The notes below the pieces were generated by a model. It had not been told where the DNA came from. It searched no databases and was given only the letters and a program-made list of their open reading frames with translations. A stretch of 64,000 nt of DNA from Lachnospiraceae bacterium (lineage in GTDB: Bacteria; Bacillota; Clostridia; Lachnospirales; Lachnospiraceae), in assembly GCA_017396555.1 (NCBI GenBank), contig JAFQLS010000025.1, positions 62,001 to 126,000 of the forward strand, written 5' to 3'. Of this stretch, positions 1 through 9,184 are shown piece after piece. A program made the translations under genes and the position numbers. Position 1 is the first letter of the stretch, and every line of letters starts with the position of its first letter.

Positions 1-5
1 AGATA

Positions 6-46
6 TAAAAATCACCTCTTGCATATATATGTAAGGGGTGTTTTTT
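6..46 (+). terminator. Hairpin terminator of the upstream (off-window) gene, overlapping the next gene's RBS
   Basis: An A-rich 5' arm ending in CTCTTGCA pairs, across a TATATA loop, with TGTAAGGGGTG followed by six T. There are two G-U pairs and one mismatch. The shape and T-run fit an intrinsic terminator for a gene ending left of the window. The 3' arm also contains the AAGGGG that looks like the ribosome-binding site of the M23 gene starting at 47. Confidence 0.6.
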
Positions 47-730
47 ATGAAAATATATAATTTATTAGTAAGACTTTGTTTGGTTTGCCTTATATATGGT
101 ATATTATTAGATTGTGTTATGCCAAATTCCGTAAAAAAAACAAGTGAGTTAGATATAAAAGATATAAATATTAGAGATATGAATCCTGAAAATAAAAACA
201 TTTTTCCGAAAGAATTAATTGAATTTATGGAGATAATAAATAAAGAAATTAAATATTTTCCGGTTGCATATTCAGCAAAAAGGGAATTTGTTGAATATGT
301 TAATTCATGGGGATATGAAAGGAATTATGGAGGTAACAGGATTCATGAAGGAACTGATATAATGGGAATTATTAATGAACGAGGGATATATCCTGTTGTT
401 TCGGTATCAGATGGTGTTGTAGAAGAGGTTGGATGGTTGGAATTGGGCGGATATAGAATTGGAATAAGGTCAGAGGGAGGAATCTACTATTATTATGCAC
501 ATTTGTATTCATATAATAAAGGAATCGAAAAAGGTAAAAAGGTAAGAGCTGGTGAATTGATAGGATATATGGGTGATAGTGGATATAGTAAGGTTGAAGG
601 TACAGTTGGTAATTTTGATGTGCATTTACATTTTGGTATTTATGTTGATACGGATGAATACGGTCAATTGAGTATTAATCCATATTATTTTCTAAAAAGT
701 ATTGAAAATAATCGTATAAAATATAACTAT
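47..730 (+). CDS. M23 family metallopeptidase, membrane anchored
   Basis: Probable LytM-type zinc endopeptidase acting on peptidoglycan outside the membrane. The peptide has a short cytoplasmic start, a hydrophobic segment at about residues 5-22 (signal anchor; there is a Cys but no good lipobox) and a C-terminal M23 domain. The zinc/catalytic pattern is complete: H100-x3-D104 in HEGTD, H152 in YYAHLYS, and H193-x-H195 in VHLHFG. All of these match an active M23 enzyme rather than a degenerate EnvC/NlpD-like one. ATG 47 is preferred to GTG 38, because AAGGGG lies about eight bases before it. Its exact cell-wall role cannot be told from sequence. Coordinates end at the last sense codon before the stop at 731-733. 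Confidence 0.85.
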
Positions 731-743
731 TAATTTGATTTTA

Positions 744-752
744 TGGTATAAT
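744..752 (+). promoter_or_regulatory. Extended -10 promoter candidate for the relQ-like gene
   Basis: TGG followed by TATAAT at 747-752 forms a consensus extended -10 (TGnTATAAT). No good -35 hexamer lies 16-18 bases upstream, as is common for extended -10 promoters. The relQ-like start codon is 32 bases downstream. Confidence 0.5.
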
Positions 753-784
753 TATAAAGATGTACAAAGAAAGGAGTGGGGTAA

Positions 785-1588
785 ATGGAAATACAATTAT
801 GGCGTGAAAAGCTTAGCCCTTATCAACTTGCTGTGGATGAGCTTTTAGTTAAATTTAGATTTTTAGCACTTGAACATAAAGAGGCTGGTTTATATTCGCC
901 TATAGAGAATGTAAAAGGAAGGGTAAAAAAGATTTCAAGTATTTTGGAAAAAATGCAAAAAAAGAAGATTGCTTTTGAGGATATAGACGAAAAGATAGAA
1001 GATATTGCAGGTATACGTATTATTTGTCAATTTGTTGAAGATATTGAAAAGGTAGTTGAATTGATTAAGAGCCGTGACGATATGGAGATTAAGTCTGAAA
1101 AGAATTATATTGATAATATGAAAGAAAGTGGATATAGAAGTTATCATATGATTGTTTATTATAACGTTCAGACTATGACAGGTAATAAGAAAATCAAAGT
1201 TGAGATACAGATAAGAACTATGGCGATGAATTTCTGGGCAACGATTGAACATTCATTGCAGTATAAATATCGTCAAAATATGCCTGATACAGTACGCGAA
1301 AGACTTAGAAGTGCTTCGGAGGCTATAATTAATCTTGATAACGAAATGTCATTGATTCGTACAGAAATTATAGATTCTCAAAATTATTTTACATTGAAGG
1401 CGAATGTTGTAGCAGAGATACTTAATACAATTCAGAATCTATATAAAATTGCAAATAAACGAGAGATTGTTAAGATTCAAGATGAATTCTATAAGATTTA
1501 TATGAGTAGTGATTTGGAACAGTTACACAGATTTAGTAAAGAACTTGACGTAATTGCAGAGGGATATAGAGCACAAGGAATTGAGTAA
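785..1588 (+). CDS. relQ: Small alarmone synthetase, RelQ/YjbM-like GTP pyrophosphokinase
   Basis: Single RelA/SpoT synthetase domain with no HD hydrolase, TGS or ACT domain, so it probably makes (p)ppGpp from GTP/GDP and ATP without degrading it. Visible motifs are GRVKKISSILEKM (substrate-binding basic stretch), DIAGIRIICQF, GYRSYHMIV and EIQIRTMAMNFWATIEH, all typical of the RelQ/YjbM branch. At 267 residues it is longer than the roughly 210-residue Bacillus YjbM, with extra helical sequence at the C-terminus. A strong AAAGGAGTGGGG ribosome-binding site precedes ATG 785. It is followed three bases later by the rsuA-type gene, suggesting co-transcription. Confidence 0.88.
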   Translation: MEIQLWREKLSPYQLAVDELLVKFRFLALEHKEAGLYSPIENVKGRVKKISSILEKMQKKKIAFEDIDEKIEDIAGIRIICQFVEDIEKVVELIKSRDDMEIKSEKNYIDNMKESGYRSYHMIVYYNVQTMTGNKKIKVEIQIRTMAMNFWATIEHSLQYKYRQNMPDTVRERLRSASEAIINLDNEMSLIRTEIIDSQNYFTLKANVVAEILNTIQNLYKIANKREIVKIQDEFYKIYMSSDLEQLHRFSKELDVIAEGYRAQGIE

Positions 1589-1591
1589 ATT

Positions 1592-2305
1592 ATGAAGAAC
1601 ATTAGATTGGATAAATATCTTGCTGATATGGGTGTTGGAACTAGAACAGAGGTTAAAGGTATTATAAAAAAAGGTGCTGTCGTAGTTAGTGATAAAATAA
1701 TAAAAGATCCGGGATATAAAGTAAGTATTGAAGATAGCATAATATGTAATGGACAAAATGTTGTTTATGAAAGCTTTGAATATTTAATGTTGAATAAACC
1801 GGCAGGATATATAACTGCAACTGAAGATAAAAAAGAAAAAACTATTATGAGTCTTATTAAATCTAAAAGAAATGATTTGTTTCCGGTTGGAAGGTTGGAT
1901 AAAGATACAGAGGGTTTATTACTAATAACAAATGATGGTGATATGGCACATAGGCTTTTATCGCCTAAAAAACATATTGCAAAAAAATATTATGTTGAAC
2001 TTGAAAAAGTGATTGAAAATGATTACATCAAAAGCTTTGAGGCTGGAATTGTATTAAAAGATGGAACGAAGACAAGACCGGGCAAGCTTGAAGTTATTGA
2101 TAATAATACTGTATATTTAACAATATTTGAAGGTAAATTTCATCAAGTTAAAAGAATGTTTGAGGCACTTGATAATAAAGTTAAATATCTTAAAAGAGTT
2201 AGTATGGGAACACTTATATTAGATAAGACTCTGGAACTTGGAAAATTTAGACCTTTGACTGAGGATGAGTTAGAAAAGCTTAGGAGACATATAGATGGAA
2301 ATTAG
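1592..2305 (+). CDS. rsuA: RsuA/RluB-family rRNA pseudouridine synthase
   Basis: Converts a uridine in rRNA to pseudouridine. The N-terminal S4 RNA-binding domain ([26 protein letters not shown]) is followed by the catalytic domain with [18 protein letters not shown]. The Asp in RLDKDTEG is the family nucleophile. The 237-residue length is normal for RsuA, which targets 16S rRNA position 516; specificity between RsuA and RluB types is inferred. It overlaps the following YgiQ gene by 11 bases, indicating translational coupling. Confidence 0.85.
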   Translation: MKNIRLDKYLADMGVGTRTEVKGIIKKGAVVVSDKIIKDPGYKVSIEDSIICNGQNVVYESFEYLMLNKPAGYITATEDKKEKTIMSLIKSKRNDLFPVGRLDKDTEGLLLITNDGDMAHRLLSPKKHIAKKYYVELEKVIENDYIKSFEAGIVLKDGTKTRPGKLEVIDNNTVYLTIFEGKFHQVKRMFEALDNKVKYLKRVSMGTLILDKTLELGKFRPLTEDELEKLRRHIDGN

Positions 2306-4193
2306 AGATTATTTACCAATAAATGTAGAAGAAATGAAAAAAAGAGGATGGTCACAAGTGGATTTTGTGTATGTCATTGGAGATGCATATGTAGACCATC
2401 CTTCTTTTGGGCATGCTATAATCAGCCGAGTTCTTGAATCGAAAGGATATAAGATAGGTATAATTTCACAGCCGGATTGGAAGGATAATAATTCTATTAA
2501 AGAATATGGTGAACCACGACTTGGATTTCTTGTTATGGCAGGTAATATGGATTCAATGGTAAATCATTATTCGGTTTCAAAAAAACCACGTCAGACAGAT
2601 GCATTTACACCTGGTGGTGTAATTGGAAAAAGACCTGATAATGCAACTATAGTATATTGCAATCTCATAAGACAGGTGTATAAGAAAACGCCCATAATTA
2701 TCGGAGGAATAGAAGCAAGCCTTAGAAGACTGGCACATTATGATTATTGGTCAAATTCTCTTAAACGTTCTATTTTGCTTGACTCCGGAGCCGATTTATT
2801 ATGTTATGGAATGGGTGAGAGAAGTGTTGTAGAAGTAGCTGAGGCTTTGGATTCAGGAATAGATATTAAAGATATAACATTTATTGAGGGAACTGTGTAT
2901 AAAGCCAAGAATCTTGATACTGCATATGATGCATTGGAGTTACCTGATTATAATATGTTAAAAGCAGACAAGCTAAATTACGCAAGAAGCTTTTATACAC
3001 AGTATTGCAATACAGACCCGTTTTCGGGAAAACGTATGTATGAAAAATATTCGGATACTATGTATGTAATACAGAATACACCTCAGAAGCCATTATCTCA
3101 AACTGAAATGGATGATATTTATGCCTTGCCATATATGAGAAATTACCATCCATCATATGAGAAGCTTGGTGGTGTTCCGGCGATATCAGAAGTAAAATTT
3201 AGTATTGTCAGTAACAGAGGCTGCTTTGGTGGATGTAATTTCTGTGCATTAACATTTCATCAAGGAAGAATTATTCAGACAAGGAGTCATCATTCAATTA
3301 TTGAAGAAGCAAAAATAATAATAAATGACAAAGATTTTAAAGGTTATATACATGATGTTGGAGGTCCAACAGCTAATTTTAGACATACCTCATGTGAAAA
3401 ACAGCTCACAAAGGGAGTTTGTCCGAATAAGCAATGTTTATTTCCAAAACCATGTAAGAACCTAAAAATAGATCACAAGGATTACTTAAAGCTTTTGAGA
3501 AAATTGCGGGAATTGCCTAAGGTAAAGAAAGTATTTGTGCGTTCTGGAATTCGATTTGATTATTTAATATATGACGAGGATGATACTTTTATTAAAGAAC
3601 TTGTTGAACATCATATAAGCGGGCAACTTAAAGTGGCTCCAGAGCATATTGCCGATAGTGTGCTTAAGATGATGGGTAAACCTGAAAATGCTGTATATGA
3701 AAGGTTTATCAAGAAGTATAATCGCTTAAATGAAAAAATGGGTAAAAAACAATTTGTTGTTCCTTATCTTATGTCATCACATCCTGGTTCAACACTTAAA
3801 GAAGCTATAGCACTTGCTGAGTATTTGCGTGACATTGGTTATATGCCGGAACAGGTACAGGATTTTTATCCTACACCATCGACAATATCTACCTGCATGT
3901 ATTATACAGGCTATGATCCAAGAACTATGGAAAAGGTTCATATTACAAGTAATCCACATGAAAAAGCTATGCAAAGAGCTTTGATTCAATATAGAAATCC
4001 TAAAAATTATGATTTGGTATATGAAGCTCTTACAAAAGCAGGGAGAACGGATTTGATTGGATTTGATAAGAAATGTCTTATTCGTCCAAGAAAAATGGCA
4101 GATAAAAACAGTATAAAGTTCAAGCCAAAACAAAATCAAAATAAAAAACCACCCAAAAAGAAAACTATTAGAAATGTTCATAAAAAGAAATAG
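2295..4193 (+). CDS. YgiQ family radical SAM protein
   Basis: Member of the UPF0313/YgiQ radical SAM group, whose reaction is still unknown. The radical SAM [4Fe-4S] motif CFGGCNFC is at about residues 310-317. Further family cysteines occur in [24 protein letters not shown] downstream, which could hold a second cluster. The N-terminal region ([17 protein letters not shown], with [17 protein letters not shown]) is typical of the family. The C-terminal tail is extremely Lys-rich and ends with several consecutive lysines, suggesting contact with nucleic acid or ribosomes (inference). Length is 632 residues, normal for the family. Confidence 0.88.
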   Translation: MEIRDYLPINVEEMKKRGWSQVDFVYVIGDAYVDHPSFGHAIISRVLESKGYKIGIISQPDWKDNNSIKEYGEPRLGFLVMAGNMDSMVNHYSVSKKPRQTDAFTPGGVIGKRPDNATIVYCNLIRQVYKKTPIIIGGIEASLRRLAHYDYWSNSLKRSILLDSGADLLCYGMGERSVVEVAEALDSGIDIKDITFIEGTVYKAKNLDTAYDALELPDYNMLKADKLNYARSFYTQYCNTDPFSGKRMYEKYSDTMYVIQNTPQKPLSQTEMDDIYALPYMRNYHPSYEKLGGVPAISEVKFSIVSNRGCFGGCNFCALTFHQGRIIQTRSHHSIIEEAKIIINDKDFKGYIHDVGGPTANFRHTSCEKQLTKGVCPNKQCLFPKPCKNLKIDHKDYLKLLRKLRELPKVKKVFVRSGIRFDYLIYDEDDTFIKELVEHHISGQLKVAPEHIADSVLKMMGKPENAVYERFIKKYNRLNEKMGKKQFVVPYLMSSHPGSTLKEAIALAEYLRDIGYMPEQVQDFYPTPSTISTCMYYTGYDPRTMEKVHITSNPHEKAMQRALIQYRNPKNYDLVYEALTKAGRTDLIGFDKKCLIRPRKMADKNSIKFKPKQNQNKKPPKKKTIRNVHKKK

Positions 4194-4213
4194 ATTATCA
4201 GGAGTGATTATAT

Positions 4214-4990
4214 ATGAAAAAAATTGCAATTATTACAGGTGCATCATCAGGTATGGGAATGGAATGTGCTCGTCAAATAAGTAAGAAAATATCATGTGTC
4301 AAAGAAATATGGCTGATAGCAAGAAGAAAAGAGCGTATGGAAGAATTGGCAGATTCCATCGATATTCCGTGTAAGATTATAGAAGCAGATCTTATGGATG
4401 ATAATGTATATGCAAAATTTGAAGAATTATTAAAGTCAAGCGATGTTACAATAAAAATGCTTGTTAATGCTGCCGGATTTGGTAAAATAGGATGCGTTGA
4501 TGATATTTCTTTTTTTGATAATGGAGGAATGGTTAGACTGAATTGCGAAGCTCTTACAAGACTTACTAAGGTTGTAATTCCATATATGTCGAAAAAAAGT
4601 AGAATTATTAATTTTGCTTCATCAGCAGCATTTATGCCACAACCGGGATTTGCAGTATATGCAGCAACTAAAGCTTATGTTTTAAGTTTTTCAAGAGCTC
4701 TTCATTATGAACTTAAAAATAAAGAAATATATGTAACGGCTGTCTGTCCGGGACCTGTTGCAACAGAATTTTTTGATATTGCAGAAGAAGGTAAAAAACG
4801 TGCGTGGTTTAAAAATATTTTTATGGCAAAACCTGAAAAGGTTGTAGCAAAGGCTATAACGGATTCTATTGATAAAAAACAGATGTCTGTATATGGCGTC
4901 TCAATGAATATTTTTTATAAATTAACAAAAATATTGCCTTCGAATTTTATGCTTAACATTGTTACAAAAATTTCAATAAAGAAGGAATAG
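4214..4990 (+). CDS. Short-chain dehydrogenase/reductase (SDR)
   Basis: Cytoplasmic NAD(P)-dependent oxidoreductase of unknown substrate. The Rossmann glycine motif TGASSGMG is at residues 8-15, NAAG at about 85-88, the catalytic Ser near 136-137, and YxxxK as Y149/K153. CPGPVATEF near residue 180 is the classic SDR loop. ARRKER after the second strand suggests preference for NADPH through basic residues (inference). The C-terminal region after residue 220 is hydrophobic and basic and may touch the membrane, as in the DltE/YqjQ-like group. A GGAG ribosome-binding site is at 4201. Confidence 0.85.
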   Translation: MKKIAIITGASSGMGMECARQISKKISCVKEIWLIARRKERMEELADSIDIPCKIIEADLMDDNVYAKFEELLKSSDVTIKMLVNAAGFGKIGCVDDISFFDNGGMVRLNCEALTRLTKVVIPYMSKKSRIINFASSAAFMPQPGFAVYAATKAYVLSFSRALHYELKNKEIYVTAVCPGPVATEFFDIAEEGKKRAWFKNIFMAKPEKVVAKAITDSIDKKQMSVYGVSMNIFYKLTKILPSNFMLNIVTKISIKKE

Positions 4991-4994
4991 TGTG

Positions 4995-5558
4995 ATGAAA
5001 ATGATACAAAAGGGTGAAAAAGGATACATAAATCATAGAAAACTTGTATTATTGCTAACAGTTCTGGTATTGATGATTTCGGTTGCAGTATTCTTTTTTA
5101 CAGGATATATAAGATATAAAAGTACAAAAACAATATTTACGGTTTTAGCAGTATTAATGGTGTTACCTGCTGCCAAGCAATTTGTAATGTATGCAGTAAT
5201 TTCATCGTACAAATCGGCTGATTTTGAGATGTATGACTATATAAAATCACTTGTAGATAATTGTGATGTTCAAATCATTTCGGATTTGGTAATAACCTCG
5301 CCGGAAAAAGTTACTAATATAGATTTTATTTGTGTTAAGGGAGCTAAGATTATAGGATATGCTCCACATAAAAAAGTTGATATAGACTTTATCACAAATA
5401 ATTTACGCAATGTAATAAATCCATATTATAAAATAAATCAAATTAAATTTTATACAGAATACGATAAATTCAAAAATGCAGTTGAAAATATGAAAGATGT
5501 TGAAAGCTACAAATACGACGAAGATATTGCGAATTTAATATTAACCCAGTGTGTATAA
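4995..5558 (+). CDS. Uncharacterised protein with two membrane segments
   Basis: Not recognised. The N-terminus is basic, followed by two adjacent hydrophobic helices at about residues 16-36 and 44-68. A soluble domain of about 120 residues follows, alternating predicted strands and helices (VQIISDLVITSPEKV, FICVKGAKIIGYAP, a C-terminal VENMKDVESYKYDED region). It starts a few bases after the SDR gene and is followed by an RluA-type gene, so it is part of the same run. ATG 4995 is preferred to GTG 4992 for spacing from GAAGGA. The soluble part resembles small nuclease- or NERD-like folds only superficially; I do not assign a function. Confidence 0.7.
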   Translation: MKMIQKGEKGYINHRKLVLLLTVLVLMISVAVFFFTGYIRYKSTKTIFTVLAVLMVLPAAKQFVMYAVISSYKSADFEMYDYIKSLVDNCDVQIISDLVITSPEKVTNIDFICVKGAKIIGYAPHKKVDIDFITNNLRNVINPYYKINQIKFYTEYDKFKNAVENMKDVESYKYDEDIANLILTQCV

Positions 5559-5582
5559 AGGGTATTGAAAGGAATTATTAAT

Positions 5583-6626
5583 TTGAAAGAATATATAATC
5601 GGAAGCAATGAAGCAGGACAAAGATTTGATAAATATCTTATGAAGCTTCTTAAGGAAGCACCATCATCATTTATATATAAGATGCTTAGAAAAAAGAATA
5701 TAGTTCTAAATGGAAAGAAATGTGATGGAAAAGAGAAACTAAATATTAATGATAGTGTTAAAATATTTTTGGCAGATGATACTTTTGATAAATTTGCCGG
5801 AAAACAAATCTGTGTTTCGTTAACAAAAAAAGAAGTGGATTTGAATGTTATATATGAAGATGAAGATATTTTACTTATAAACAAGCCGGCAGGTTTATTA
5901 TCACAAAAGGCAGATAATAACGATGATTCAATAAATGACAGACTTATTCAATATCTTATAAATAATAATTCGATTACGGCAGAATCACTAAAGACCTTTA
6001 AACCCTCTATATGCAATAGGCTTGATAGAAATACTTCGGGAATTATTATTGCTGGAAAGAGTCTTAACGGACTTCAGACAATGGCCAGGTTGTTAAAAGA
6101 CAGAACAATACATAAATATTATTTGTGTATAGTAAAAGGTATTATAAAGGAAAAAAGCCGCATAAAAGGTTACATATATAAGGATGAAGCAAAAAATACT
6201 GTTATGGTAAAGGATACAAAGGTTAATGACGATTACTTGCCAATTGAAACAGGATATTACCCTTTGTCATATAATAATTCGTATACATTACTTTGTGTTC
6301 ATCTGGTTACCGGTAAGACTCATCAGATACGAGCACATTTATCAGCAATAGGACATCCGCTTATTGGTGATACCAAATATGGAGATAAAAAAGTAAATGC
6401 TTACTATAAGGATAAATATAAGCTAAAATATCAGTTATTACACTCTTATATGCTTGTTTTTCCTGAAATGTCGGATAAACTTAAAAATTTATCAAAAAAA
6501 ATATTTACAGCAGACTTAAATAATAGGTTTATCAAAATTTTAGATGATGAATTTAAGGATGTTACATTATCAAAGGAGTTTGTATGGGAACATGGAATAG
6601 CAGAGGACTTAGAGGCTCAACTCTAG
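5583..6626 (+). CDS. RluA-family rRNA/tRNA pseudouridine synthase
   Basis: Pseudouridine synthase of the RluA/RluC/RluD group. The N-terminal S4-like domain (RFDKYLMKLLKEAPSSFIYKMLRKKNIVLNG) precedes the catalytic domain, with the nucleophilic Asp in NRLDRNTSGIIIAGK and the family motif TGKTHQIRAHLSAIGHPLIGD. I chose TTG 5583 because AAAGGA lies nine bases upstream; the TTG at 5565 has no such site. The gene overlaps recU by 43 bases. This is one of three pseudouridine synthases in the window. The target uridine cannot be told from sequence; RluC-like activity on 23S rRNA is most likely. Confidence 0.83.
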   Translation: MKEYIIGSNEAGQRFDKYLMKLLKEAPSSFIYKMLRKKNIVLNGKKCDGKEKLNINDSVKIFLADDTFDKFAGKQICVSLTKKEVDLNVIYEDEDILLINKPAGLLSQKADNNDDSINDRLIQYLINNNSITAESLKTFKPSICNRLDRNTSGIIIAGKSLNGLQTMARLLKDRTIHKYYLCIVKGIIKEKSRIKGYIYKDEAKNTVMVKDTKVNDDYLPIETGYYPLSYNNSYTLLCVHLVTGKTHQIRAHLSAIGHPLIGDTKYGDKKVNAYYKDKYKLKYQLLHSYMLVFPEMSDKLKNLSKKIFTADLNNRFIKILDDEFKDVTLSKEFVWEHGIAEDLEAQL

Positions 6627-7120
6627 AGGATATGATTAATATGACGAATGATAAATATAGGGAACAGGGAATAGGACTCATTCAAAAAATTCCGACACCT
6701 ATTAAGCCCATTAATATAGATAAAACTAACAGACATATTACGCTTGCATATTTTGAAAAGAAAAGTACAGTTGATTATATTGGTGTTGTACAGGGAGTGC
6801 CAATATGTTTTGATGCAAAGGAATGTAATACAGATACATTTCCAATGCAAAATATACATGAACATCAAATAAAATTCATGAGTGAATTTGAAAAACAAGA
6901 TGGTGTTTCTTTTATTGTATTATATTATACACATAAAAATGAGATTTATTATATTCCGTTTAGAAAGCTTATGGAGTATTATACAAGAATGGAGAATGGC
7001 GGAAGAAAGAGTTTTACATATGAAGAAATAGATAAATCATATAGCATTTCTACCAATGTTGGAGTTCCTATTCATTACTTAGAAACTTTACAAAAAGATC
7101 TAAATGAAATAGATTGTTGA
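6584..7120 (+). CDS. recU: Holliday junction resolvase RecU
   Basis: Endonuclease that cuts four-way DNA junctions during recombination and chromosome segregation in Gram-positive bacteria. Family landmarks are NSRGLRG and EDMINMTNDKYREQGIGLIQKIPTPI at the N-terminus, with the metal-binding core VPICFDAKECN and the MQNIHEHQIKFM helix. Length is 178 residues, normal for RecU. A strong AAAGGAG lies just ahead of ATG 6584, inside the preceding coding sequence. Its usual neighbour in Bacillus is a penicillin-binding protein gene; here it sits at the end of a pseudouridine synthase run. The -35 element of the his promoter overlaps its stop codon. Confidence 0.88.
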   Translation: MGTWNSRGLRGSTLEDMINMTNDKYREQGIGLIQKIPTPIKPINIDKTNRHITLAYFEKKSTVDYIGVVQGVPICFDAKECNTDTFPMQNIHEHQIKFMSEFEKQDGVSFIVLYYTHKNEIYYIPFRKLMEYYTRMENGGRKSFTYEEIDKSYSISTNVGVPIHYLETLQKDLNEIDC

Positions 7121-7145
7121 CATTTTTAGTAAAATAATATATAAT
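7117..7145 (+). promoter_or_regulatory. Consensus sigma-A promoter of the his operon
   Basis: TTGACA at 7117-7122, a 17-base spacer, and TATAAT at 7140-7145: a perfect match to both hexamers with ideal spacing. The -35 contains the recU stop codon. The start point should be near 7152. The leader to hisZ is about 65 bases, too short for a T-box, so control, if any, is probably by a repressor. Confidence 0.85.
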
Positions 7146-7163
7146 TTATCACTATCACGATAA
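7146..7163 (+). promoter_or_regulatory. Dyad at the his transcription start (possible operator)
   Basis: TTATC, eight bases, GATAA forms a short inverted repeat covering the predicted +1 of the his promoter. The position suits a repressor site. The arms are only five bases and AT-rich, so this is tentative. Confidence 0.3.
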
Positions 7164-7217
7164 TAAATTAGTCATTTATTACTTTAATATAACAAAGCAA
7201 ATAGGAGAGATCATTAT

Positions 7218-8486
7218 ATGGATAAACAGTTATTACATACACCGGAAGGCGTAAGAGATATTTATAATAAGGAATGTGCAAATAAAATATATATTGAGAA
7301 TAAAATACATAATGTGCTTAACAGCTACGGATACAGAGATATTCAGACGCCTTCATTCGAATATTTTGAAATTTTTAATAAAGAAAGAGGTAGTGTTGCT
7401 TCTAATAATATGTATAAGTTTTTTGACCGAGAGGGTTATACATTAGTATTAAGACCTGATATGACACCTTCAATTGCACGTTCTGCTGCAAAATATTTTA
7501 GTGATGAGGACATGCCTATTAGATTTTGTTATCAGGGAAATATGTTTATCAATAATAATGAATATCAGGGTAAGTTAAAGGAATTTACCCAGCTTGGTGC
7601 AGAATTAATCGGTGATACTACATCGGATGCAGATGGTGAAATGATAGCAATGGTTGTAGATTCGTTTCTACAGGCAGGATTAAAGGAATTTCAGGTTGAG
7701 GTTGGACAAGTTGATTTTTACAGAGGGCTTATTGATGAAGCTAACATAGAAGAAGATACTGAAAGAGAACTTCGTTCTATGATTGAGAATAAGAATTACT
7801 TTGCTATAGAAGAAATTCTTGATAATCTTGATATAGCTGATGATATAAAAAATACTTTTCTTAAGTTTCCGGAATTATTCGGTGGTCTTGAAATGCTTGA
7901 AATGGCAAAAAAACTTACGAATAATAAAAGAGCATTAAGAGGAATAGAAAGACTTGAGAAATTATATGGAATTCTTGAAAATTACGGATATAGCAAGTAT
8001 GTATCATTTGACCTTGGTATGATTGGTCATTATGATTATTATACAGGAATAATATTTAAAGGTTATACATATGGAACAGGTGATGCAATAGCTACAGGTG
8101 GAAGATATGACAATCTTCTTAAACAGTTTGGTAAAAATGCTCCGGCTATTGGGTTCGCAATAGATGTAGACAGACTTATGTCAGCGCTTAGCAGACAGAA
8201 GATAGAGGTTGATGCTAATTATGACAAGACTACGGTATTATATATGCCATCTATGCAGAAAAATGCTATTGACCTAGCAGGAATGCTTCGACATTCAGGC
8301 AAAAAAACAGAATTGATTAGAAAACGCTCTGTTAAAAATATTGATGATTATATTGATTATGCATCAAGGCATGACATTGATACAATATATTACCTTGAGG
8401 GAAAAGGAAGTATATTGCAGATTAATGTTAAGGAGCAGACTCATAAGAATATAAAATTAGAAAAAATTAAGGAGGAATTAGCATAA
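7218..8486 (+). CDS. hisZ: ATP phosphoribosyltransferase regulatory subunit HisZ
   Basis: Histidyl-tRNA synthetase paralogue that partners short-form HisG to form the hetero-octameric first enzyme of histidine synthesis and to carry its feedback control. The class II aaRS-like core is visible: [12 protein letters not shown] near the start, [12 protein letters not shown], the motif-2-like [18 protein letters not shown] with [10 protein letters not shown], and a late [27 protein letters not shown]. The 422 residues, with a weak anticodon-binding region and a short-form HisG next door, favour HisZ over HisS. It is the first gene of the operon, with a GGAGAG ribosome-binding site, and its stop overlaps the hisG start by one base. 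Confidence 0.9.
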   Translation: MDKQLLHTPEGVRDIYNKECANKIYIENKIHNVLNSYGYRDIQTPSFEYFEIFNKERGSVASNNMYKFFDREGYTLVLRPDMTPSIARSAAKYFSDEDMPIRFCYQGNMFINNNEYQGKLKEFTQLGAELIGDTTSDADGEMIAMVVDSFLQAGLKEFQVEVGQVDFYRGLIDEANIEEDTERELRSMIENKNYFAIEEILDNLDIADDIKNTFLKFPELFGGLEMLEMAKKLTNNKRALRGIERLEKLYGILENYGYSKYVSFDLGMIGHYDYYTGIIFKGYTYGTGDAIATGGRYDNLLKQFGKNAPAIGFAIDVDRLMSALSRQKIEVDANYDKTTVLYMPSMQKNAIDLAGMLRHSGKKTELIRKRSVKNIDDYIDYASRHDIDTIYYLEGKGSILQINVKEQTHKNIKLEKIKEELA

Positions 8487-9121
8487 TGAGATATTTAACA
8501 TTTGCCCTTGCAAAGGGAAGGTTAGCTAAGAAATCCCTTGAAATATTTGAAAAATTAGGTATTACCTGTGAAGAAATGAAGGACGAAAAAACTAGGAAGC
8601 TTATTTTTGTAAATGAGGAATTAAAGCTTAAGTTTTTCCTTGCAAAAGCAAGCGATGTACCTACATATGTTGAATATGGTGCTGCAGATATTGGTATTGT
8701 TGGTAGCGATACAATTATTGAAGAAGGTAGAAAGTTATTCGAAGTAGTTGACCTTGGTATAGGAAAATGCAGAATGTGTGTATGTGGTCCAAAGTCAGCA
8801 AAGGAGCTTCTTAAGCATCATGAGATGATAAGAGTTGCAAGTAAATATCCTAAAATAGCGAAGGATTATTTCTATAATAAGAAACATCAGACCGTTGAAA
8901 TTATTAAACTTAACGGTTCTGTAGAATTAGCTCCGCTTGTAGGTTTATCAGAGGTTATTGTAGATATAGTAGAAACCGGTTCGACTCTTAGAGAAAATGG
9001 TCTTGAAGTATTAGAGGAGATTTGTCCTTTATCTGCAAGAATGGTTGTTAATCAGGTTAGTATGAAAATGGAAAATGAGAGAATTATGAAGCTTATAAAA
9101 GAGTTAAAAGAGGTTTTATAA
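8486..9121 (+). CDS. hisG: ATP phosphoribosyltransferase catalytic subunit HisG (short form)
   Basis: Catalyses ATP plus PRPP to phosphoribosyl-ATP, the first committed step of histidine synthesis. At 211 residues it lacks the C-terminal ACT-like regulatory domain of long-form HisG, consistent with dependence on the adjacent hisZ. Motifs: [20 protein letters not shown] at the N-terminus, [16 protein letters not shown], and the PRPP loop [16 protein letters not shown]. The start overlaps the hisZ stop (TAATG), typical of translational coupling for subunits made in fixed ratio. Confidence 0.93.
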   Translation: MRYLTFALAKGRLAKKSLEIFEKLGITCEEMKDEKTRKLIFVNEELKLKFFLAKASDVPTYVEYGAADIGIVGSDTIIEEGRKLFEVVDLGIGKCRMCVCGPKSAKELLKHHEMIRVASKYPKIAKDYFYNKKHQTVEIIKLNGSVELAPLVGLSEVIVDIVETGSTLRENGLEVLEEICPLSARMVVNQVSMKMENERIMKLIKELKEVL

Positions 9122-9127
9122 TTTAGA

Positions 9128-9154
9128 AGTTAACATAATATTTTTATGTAAACT
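9128..9154. repeat. Imperfect palindrome between hisG and hisD with dif-like arms
   Basis: AGTTAACATAA (9128-9138), five bases, then TTATGTAAACT (9144-9154). The arms match as an inverted repeat at 10 of 11 positions. The right arm equals the recombinase half-site of Firmicute dif sites as I recall them (TTATGTAAACT). The left arm is a poorer match and the centre is five rather than six bases. It could instead simply be an intercistronic RNA hairpin. hisD begins 30 bases further on. Confidence 0.4.
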
Positions 9155-9184
9155 ACAGATTGAAAAAGTGAGGTAAAAATAAAA

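Noticed and set aside
7146-7217. T-box or attenuator ahead of hisZ
   Set aside because: The leader is only about 65 bases and lacks the T-box bulge (TGGNACCGCG-type) and a terminator hairpin.
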